Shown here: positions 59,421 to 64,000 of the stretch, in pieces
How positions within the stretch are numbered: position 1 is the stretch's first letter
Layout: each line of letters opens with the position of its first letter
DNA from: Lachnospiraceae bacterium
Lineage (GTDB): Bacteria > Bacillota > Clostridia > Lachnospirales > Lachnospiraceae
Assembly: GCA_022483465.1 (NCBI GenBank)
Contig: JAKVNF010000001.1
Location: 930,001 to 994,000, forward strand
Length of the DNA stretch: 64,000 nt
Direction of reading: 5' to 3'
The notes under the pieces: model-generated
The model's input: only the letters and a program-made list of their open reading frames with translations
What the model was told of the DNA's origin: nothing
Databases searched by the model: none
Position numbers and translations under genes: made by a program

Positions 59421-61589
59421 TCACGCCTCGGGAACCACCCAGCCGAGTTTTCTTCTCTTTTCCTTCATGTCGTCGATGATCGTCTGGGCCAGCTTCTCCG
59501 GGTCCACGTTGACCACCATGTGGGAGCCCAGCGTCTCCTCGGTGCCGAGCTTTAGGAACTCGATCACGTTTTTCGAGCCGAAGATCGGCGCCTCCACGCA
59601 GTGGTAGGAGGAGATGCCCAGCAAGCGGAAGGCGAGCGCCGCATCAATGCCCTTCTCGTTGCTCCACTCCGGAGAGGAGAAGGCATAGGGGAGGTTCGGG
59701 ATGTCCTCCCCGAGGGCAGCGGCGATGCCGCCGAGAATTCCGGTGGAGCGGGTGTTGTCGATGCACTCTCCCACGTGCCAGACCGGGGGAAGGTCGGGCT
59801 GTAAAAATTCCTGCAGGTTCTTCCCTGCCCGGTCCCAGGCGGTCTTCTCGCAGTAGCCGAGCTTCATCAGCGGGTAGGAGGCGCAGCCGTTGGAGAGAAT
59901 CAGGACGTTGTTTTCGATGAGCACTCTTGCGACATCCGCGATGCAGCGCTCATAGGGGACCCGGGGGTTGTTGCAGCCGACCATGTTGACAATGCCGAGG
60001 ATCTTTCCGGAGCGCAGGGCCTGCGCGATCGGGGCAAAGCTCCCGTAGCGCTTCATCAGGTACTCCACGGAGAAGCCGACCTCGGCGGTCACCTCATAGG
60101 GCGGGATGTAGACCGGAACGCCCTCCCGCTGCGTATGGCTCTCGATGGCCCGCAGGACGATCTTTTTTGCGAGCTCCTTTGCCTCCCCGATGTTGCTGTG
60201 CAGCCGGTCGAACTCATAGCGCTCGGCGCCGGGGAGTCTTGCCGAGGCGCTGGTCGTCACCACGGTGGTGCGGTAGCACTTCGCGACATCCATGATGGCC
60301 GGGAACACGTCCTGCACGTCCGCAACCCACAGATCCAAGGCACCGGTCATCATGACAAGTTCCGCGGACACCGCGTTGGAGAGCGGGATCACCCCGTCGT
60401 AGCGGTACATTGCGGAGAGGCCGCTGCAGCAGATGCCATAGAAGCGGATGCCCTTGGCCCCCTTGGACTTTGCAAGGTCCACCATCTCCTTTGTCTGGCC
60501 GCACTTGACGATCTCCTTGACAAGAAGCGGCAGATGTCCGTGGACCGCGATGTTGACATACCCCTTCTCCAGGGCGCCGATGTTGACCTTGGAGGTCACC
60601 CGGTCTCCCACGCCGAAGAGGCAGTCCGTCGCGATGGAGGCACCGGCGACGCCGGTGAAGCAGAAGGAGAGGCCGCAGCGCAGGAACTGCTCCATGGTGC
60701 TCTTCCAGTCCCCGTCGGTGCCGACCGCGGTCTTGTGGTAGGCCTCGAAGGTCTCGTGGTAGGCAGAGATCGGCATCAGGTCCAGCTTCTTCCAGAGGTC
60801 GACCCGCTCCTTCGGGGCACAGACCTCCGGCGTCCTGTAGACATGGGAAGGATCCGGATTGGAGAGATCGGCGAGGAGGGCCTCAGCGAGGTCATGGGCG
60901 ACCGCGTGGACCTCCCGGTCCTTCACCGGGATGCCGAACTTCTCCGCGGTGGCAAAGATCTTCTGCTCGCCAAGGAGCGGCGCGTCCAGCTTTCCGTCCG
61001 CCGCAAAGAGGAGCTCGAGCATCAGCTCCCTGGCGTGCATGCCGTGCTGGGCAGCGCCCGCCGCCGCGGCCCGGAGGAGATTTCTCGCCACAATCAGATC
61101 CGCGTCGGCGCCGCAGACGCCCCGCTTTGCCTTGGGGCTGATATGGCAGGGGCCCATGTTGCAGATGCGGCAGCAGACGCCCGCAAGGCCGAAGCTGCAC
61201 TGGGGCTGCTGGGCCTCGAACCGGTCAAAGGTGGTGTCGATGCCGAGCTGCTTTGCGTACAGGAGCATCTCCCGCATCGCCGGGTCCGGGGTCTTCTCGA
61301 TCTGCTCCTTAGCGCTGGGGAAGGTCTTGCGGTAGGCTGCCACGGCATTCATGTAGTCGCGGATGAAGGCGTCGTCATCCTCCTCTTCCGGCGCATCTTC
61401 GTGATGGTGATGGTGGTGGTGGTGCGCTGCCTCCTCTTCGGGACATGCCCCCGCCTCGATCTCCTCTGCCCGCCGGTAGGCGGCATCGACGTCCTCGGGA
61501 TCGTGGGGCGTTGCGCGGAGCGTGACGGTGGGGATGCCGTTCTCGTCAAATCCGATGAGATTTCTGTGGCTGTGGATGTGTTCGATCAT
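59421..61589 (-). CDS. cooS: Anaerobic Ni-Fe carbon monoxide dehydrogenase catalytic subunit with octahistidine tract
   Basis: A 722-aa enzyme interconverting CO and CO2. Cys131, 139, 140, 143, 148 and 159 form the D/B cluster set (QCSFGLAGVCCRICNMGPCH). C-cluster ligands are present: His in AVHGHLP, Cys in YGICCSG, GCNN, LSNGCAS and GECIDN. Unusually, the N-terminal extension carries eight consecutive His (residues 56-63) and then a DE-rich run (64-73), probably a nickel-binding tail. ATG 61589 has AAGGAGACC upstream and overlaps the transporter gene stop (ATGA). No CooC, CooF or acetyl-CoA synthase gene is in the window. GC-rich shadow frames on the other strand are rejected. Confidence 0.94.
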   Translation of the reverse strand: MIEHIHSHRNLIGFDENGIPTVTLRATPHDPEDVDAAYRRAEEIEAGACPEEEAAHHHHHHHHEDAPEEEDDDAFIRDYMNAVAAYRKTFPSAKEQIEKTPDPAMREMLLYAKQLGIDTTFDRFEAQQPQCSFGLAGVCCRICNMGPCHISPKAKRGVCGADADLIVARNLLRAAAAGAAQHGMHARELMLELLFAADGKLDAPLLGEQKIFATAEKFGIPVKDREVHAVAHDLAEALLADLSNPDPSHVYRTPEVCAPKERVDLWKKLDLMPISAYHETFEAYHKTAVGTDGDWKSTMEQFLRCGLSFCFTGVAGASIATDCLFGVGDRVTSKVNIGALEKGYVNIAVHGHLPLLVKEIVKCGQTKEMVDLAKSKGAKGIRFYGICCSGLSAMYRYDGVIPLSNAVSAELVMMTGALDLWVADVQDVFPAIMDVAKCYRTTVVTTSASARLPGAERYEFDRLHSNIGEAKELAKKIVLRAIESHTQREGVPVYIPPYEVTAEVGFSVEYLMKRYGSFAPIAQALRSGKILGIVNMVGCNNPRVPYERCIADVARVLIENNVLILSNGCASYPLMKLGYCEKTAWDRAGKNLQEFLQPDLPPVWHVGECIDNTRSTGILGGIAAALGEDIPNLPYAFSSPEWSNEKGIDAALAFRLLGISSYHCVEAPIFGSKNVIEFLKLGTEETLGSHMVVNVDPEKLAQTIIDDMKEKRRKLGWVVPEA

Positions 61590-62524
61590 GTGGTGGTCTC
61601 CTTCTGCATGGAGTTGCGCTCGAGCTGCGCCGCAAAGCGGCACAGCTCGATGCCAAGTATGGTGACAGCAAGAAGCAGCTGCAGCGCGCCCACCGCAAGG
61701 AGCGCGGGGTGCGCTGCGCCGTCTTCTCCCAGGTAAACCGCCGCCCTCAGGGTGGCGAGGGAGCTGTTGACAAGGGAAAACGAAAAGGCCGCAAGGGCCG
61801 GGGTAAAGGGCCTTCGAAGATACCCAAATGCCATCGGCAGTACCGCCAGGAAGGCAAGGAGCGAGAGGAGCCACAGGAAAAGGACGAGAGCTCCTGCCGG
61901 CTCCACCGCGGACTGCAGAACGCCCATCAAAAACAATGGGAGCGGTGCGGCAAAGATGCCGACAAGGGGCGCCTGGGGCGCGGGAACCGGGACCGTTCTT
62001 CTTCGATAGAGAAGAAGCGGATACCAGACAAGAAGGGCCGCCCCAGTCAGGGCAAGGATGCCGCGGCCCAGCGCCTGTTGCGAGAAGGCCGGCGCCGTGA
62101 CCGCCGCCGCGGCGGGACCCACGAAGACCAGAAAGGCCGGGGTGTCAAAGGTGGAGAGAGGTTTTCCGAGAAACCGCACCGAGTAGGAAAGAAGAAATAC
62201 CAGGTGCAGCAAAAGAGCGCCGGCCCAGAGAACTTCCGCAGGGCCTGCCGCCACCCGCTGCAGGATGGCGGCAAGAAAGGAAAGCCCCATCGGGAAGGTG
62301 CAGAGGATGCCCCCCGTCACGGGGCTTGCAAGGTCGGAAAGGAGCCTTGCCGGGTCGGACAGGATGCGAAGGACAAGGAGCGCCATCAAAACCAGCGCGA
62401 TTCCCAGCGTCACCTGCCAGAGGGGGGCGGACCAGCCAAGCAATGCATTGGTCAGCGCCGAGAAGGCGAGGAACAGGCCGGACAGCGCCGGCGGCACGTT
62501 GAAGGGGGAGTGAGTGTCATCCAC
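61586..62524 (-). CDS. TDT-family (TehA/SLAC1-like) membrane transporter
   Basis: A 312-aa protein with about ten hydrophobic helices. N-terminal VPPALSGLFLAFSALTNALLGW and PMGLSFLAAILQR match the tellurite-resistance/dicarboxylate transporter (TDT) fold. A GTG start at 62524 is preferred (AAGG upstream); the open frame begins at 62590. It overlaps the CO dehydrogenase gene by four bases, so the two are translationally coupled. Substrate unknown: relatives move malate, sulfite or other anions; formate or another C1-linked anion is only a guess. Confidence 0.8.
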   Translation of the reverse strand: MDDTHSPFNVPPALSGLFLAFSALTNALLGWSAPLWQVTLGIALVLMALLVLRILSDPARLLSDLASPVTGGILCTFPMGLSFLAAILQRVAAGPAEVLWAGALLLHLVFLLSYSVRFLGKPLSTFDTPAFLVFVGPAAAAVTAPAFSQQALGRGILALTGAALLVWYPLLLYRRRTVPVPAPQAPLVGIFAAPLPLFLMGVLQSAVEPAGALVLFLWLLSLLAFLAVLPMAFGYLRRPFTPALAAFSFSLVNSSLATLRAAVYLGEDGAAHPALLAVGALQLLLAVTILGIELCRFAAQLERNSMQKETTT

Positions 62525-62768
62525 GGGGAGCCTTCTTTCTTGCTGCAGTAGATAGTTAGTGTTCCTATTATTTTTGTATGATTTGAACACAGCCGCTTTC
62601 TCCTGTCAACGTCAACTTTCCGGATTCTGCCGCTTTGTTTTGCGTGCCCGGCGTGTTATCATGCGCGATAGGAAATTGCCGTCGATAGACTTATTTAATT
62701 TCCTTTGCTTACACGCATAACAATTTTTGCAGCATTTGTCGTTTCCCTGAGGAAAAGGGGGTGCAAGG

Positions 62769-63812
62769 ATGGGAAAACACACTTTCGGTGAGCAGCTCCT
62801 GCAGGGCATGCTGATGCTCATCCTGCTCATCCTGGTGGCGCGCTCTGCGGGCCTCTCGAAGCAGATCCAGGGAACCAGCCGGGTCATCAACTACGCCGGG
62901 ATCGTGCGGGGCTGCACCCAGCGGGTGGTCAAGCGGGAGCTCTCGGGACAGACCTCCGACGAGCTGATCTCCTATCTCGATGCGATCCTCTCGGAGCTCC
63001 AGGGCGGCGAGGGCACCTATCAGCTGACCGCCCTCCCGGATGCGGCCTACCAGGAACAGCTCTCCGAGCAGCAGACGGAGTGGGCCGACATGAAGCAGCA
63101 GATCGAAGAAGTCCGACAGAGCTCGGATCCCACAGTCCGGAGCGCGCTCTTTGATGCCAGCGAATCCTACTACGACCTCTGCGACAACACCGTGTCCCTG
63201 GCGGAGGCGTACTCGGAGAAGCTGCTTCGCCTCTCGGGGATCCTCGCCTGGTGCATCATCCTGAACCTGGCACTGCAGACCGTGATCATCCTCCACCGGA
63301 CCTGGCTTGCCACCCGGGTCTTCCGCCGAAACGTGCTCATGGAGCAGAAGACCTATCTGGACTCCCTGACCGGCGTCTACAACCGGCGCTACTACGACGA
63401 GCTTCTGCACGAACTCGGGCAGGGGGAAGACTACAGCGTGATCTTCATCGACCTGGACCACCTAAAGCTCGTGAACGACACCTACGGCCACGACGCCGGC
63501 GACCGGTACATCCAGCGCTCGGTGTCCCTCATCCGCGCGCAGTTTCGGACCACGGACATGATGTTCCGGTTCGGCGGTGATGAGTTCCTGCTCTTTCTGA
63601 AGGGCTGCAGCGAGGACATCGCCGCAAGCCTCATCGAAAAGGCCTATGCCGCCGTACAGCAGGACAGCACCTTGGGGCACGGCTGCAGCTTCAGCTACGG
63701 GATCTTCTCCGCAAAGGCCAAAGACAACATTCCCCTAAAGACAGCCGTCATGGAGGCGGACCAGAGGATGTACCAGTTCAAGAAGGCCCACGGGGATATC
63801 CGGAGGGCGTGA
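62769..63812 (+). CDS. Membrane-bound GGDEF diguanylate cyclase
   Basis: A 347-aa protein. TM helix about residues 9-26, extracytoplasmic four-helix-like sensor region (30-150), second TM about 157-176, then a GGDEF domain: DSLTGVYNRRYYD, FIDLDHLKLVNDTYGHDAGD and the active-site GGDEF at 269-273. A product-inhibition site RxxD (R260-D263) is present five residues upstream. Should make cyclic di-GMP in response to an extracellular cue. AGGGGGTGCAAGG precedes ATG 62769. Monocistronic. Confidence 0.93.
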   Translation: MGKHTFGEQLLQGMLMLILLILVARSAGLSKQIQGTSRVINYAGIVRGCTQRVVKRELSGQTSDELISYLDAILSELQGGEGTYQLTALPDAAYQEQLSEQQTEWADMKQQIEEVRQSSDPTVRSALFDASESYYDLCDNTVSLAEAYSEKLLRLSGILAWCIILNLALQTVIILHRTWLATRVFRRNVLMEQKTYLDSLTGVYNRRYYDELLHELGQGEDYSVIFIDLDHLKLVNDTYGHDAGDRYIQRSVSLIRAQFRTTDMMFRFGGDEFLLFLKGCSEDIAASLIEKAYAAVQQDSTLGHGCSFSYGIFSAKAKDNIPLKTAVMEADQRMYQFKKAHGDIRRA

Positions 63813-63837
63813 TCCGAGCAGCGCAGCAGACAGCAAA

Positions 63838-63890
63838 AACGGGCGGACCGCCGCTCCCTGCATGTTGGGGAGCATCGGTTCGCCCGTTTC
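63838..63890. terminator. Bidirectional terminator
   Basis: Stem AAACGGGCG / CGCCCGTTT with further pairing inside, between the convergent GGDEF gene and the membrane-protein gene at the window edge. Confidence 0.75.
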
Positions 63891-63907
63891 CTGTTATTCA
63901 TTTGTTT

Positions 63908-64000
63908 TCAGAGCATTGCCAGGATCGTGAAGATCAGCGTCAGGATCGGAAGGCCGCCCTGCATCAGGAGGATCTTGGGCTGGCTGGACACCGCCCCGTA
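63908..64000 (-). CDS. C-terminal end of a membrane protein (partial)
   Basis: The last 30 codons of a leftward gene whose start lies outside the window. The end is hydrophobic (LPILTLIFTILAML then stop), compatible with a final TM helix. Family not recognisable from this fragment. Confidence 0.6.
   Translation of the reverse strand, partial: YGAVSSQPKILLMQGGLPILTLIFTILAML

Noticed and set aside
60135-61736. 533-codon plus-strand open frame
   Set aside because: Antisense shadow of the CO dehydrogenase gene.
1-64000. CRISPR arrays, tRNA or rRNA genes, prophage modules
   Set aside because: No regularly spaced repeats, cloverleaf-like sequences, rRNA segments or phage structural genes were found by reading; the only repeats are IS ends, duplications and the MITE pair.

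Overview
The window looks like chromosomal DNA from an anaerobic, moderately GC-rich member of the Bacillota, most likely a Lachnospiraceae-type gut or rumen Clostridium. The signs are strong AGGAGG-type ribosome binding sites, short lipobox signal peptides on serine-rich solute-binding lipoproteins, YesM/YesN-type two-component regulation, GH51/GH127/GH36 arabinoside and galactoside enzymes, DUF6171, DUF2325 and DUF3793 proteins, and an anaerobic Ni-Fe carbon monoxide dehydrogenase. Genus cannot be assigned from sequence reading alone.

Layout. 1-2.9 kb: a sugar ABC solute-binding lipoprotein and a LacI-type repressor whose promoter regions share the same operator-like palindrome. 3.4-13.6 kb: a leftward plant-polysaccharide operon (two GH51 arabinofuranosidases, GH43, DUF6171, GH127, GH36), with a divergent ArsR-type regulator at 13.8 kb. 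An insertion sequence interrupts the GH43 gene, and the GH127 gene carries a one-base frameshift that fuses it to GH36 in a single open frame. 15-20.2 kb: housekeeping genes (YqeC-like, glycosyltransferase, MATE pump, glutaredoxin-like, ketopantoate reductase-like). 20.4-31.6 kb: a second leftward carbohydrate operon (two-component system, binding protein, two permeases, beta-lactamase-fold hydrolase, GH5-like enzyme); its response regulator is split by an IS1595-type element. 31.6-34 kb: a scrambled block that appears to be a collapsed second copy of the arabinoside locus (GH36 3' half, GH51 5' stub, second ArsR-type regulator), now containing an ISL3 remnant and two 308-bp MITEs. 34-38 kb: an unrecognised 475-aa coiled-coil protein, a membrane protein, and an SPFH/ribbon-helix-helix pair. 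38-49 kb: a mobile-element block (ISL3, TnpB element, IS4-type, IS66) with a DtxR-type regulator and decayed genes between the elements. 49-56 kb: an iron block (FeoA-FeoA-FeoB, DtxR-like regulator, HMA protein, DUF2325, flavodoxin, DUF3793, ferritin-like). 56-64 kb: LysR regulator, MetE-like gene broken by an IS200-type element, a CO dehydrogenase with an octahistidine tract coupled to a TDT-type transporter, a diguanylate cyclase, and the 3' end of a membrane protein.

How the genes fit together. The two sugar loci would import oligosaccharides and cut them intracellularly to arabinose and galactose units, controlled by LacI, ArsR-like and YesM/YesN regulators. The iron block couples ferrous uptake to storage and to flavodoxin, which substitutes for ferredoxin. 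Insertion sequences have disabled or rewired at least four native genes. Eight elements can be bounded by inverted repeats and/or target duplications read directly from the sequence. Several frameshifts lie in homopolymer runs, so some could be sequencing errors.
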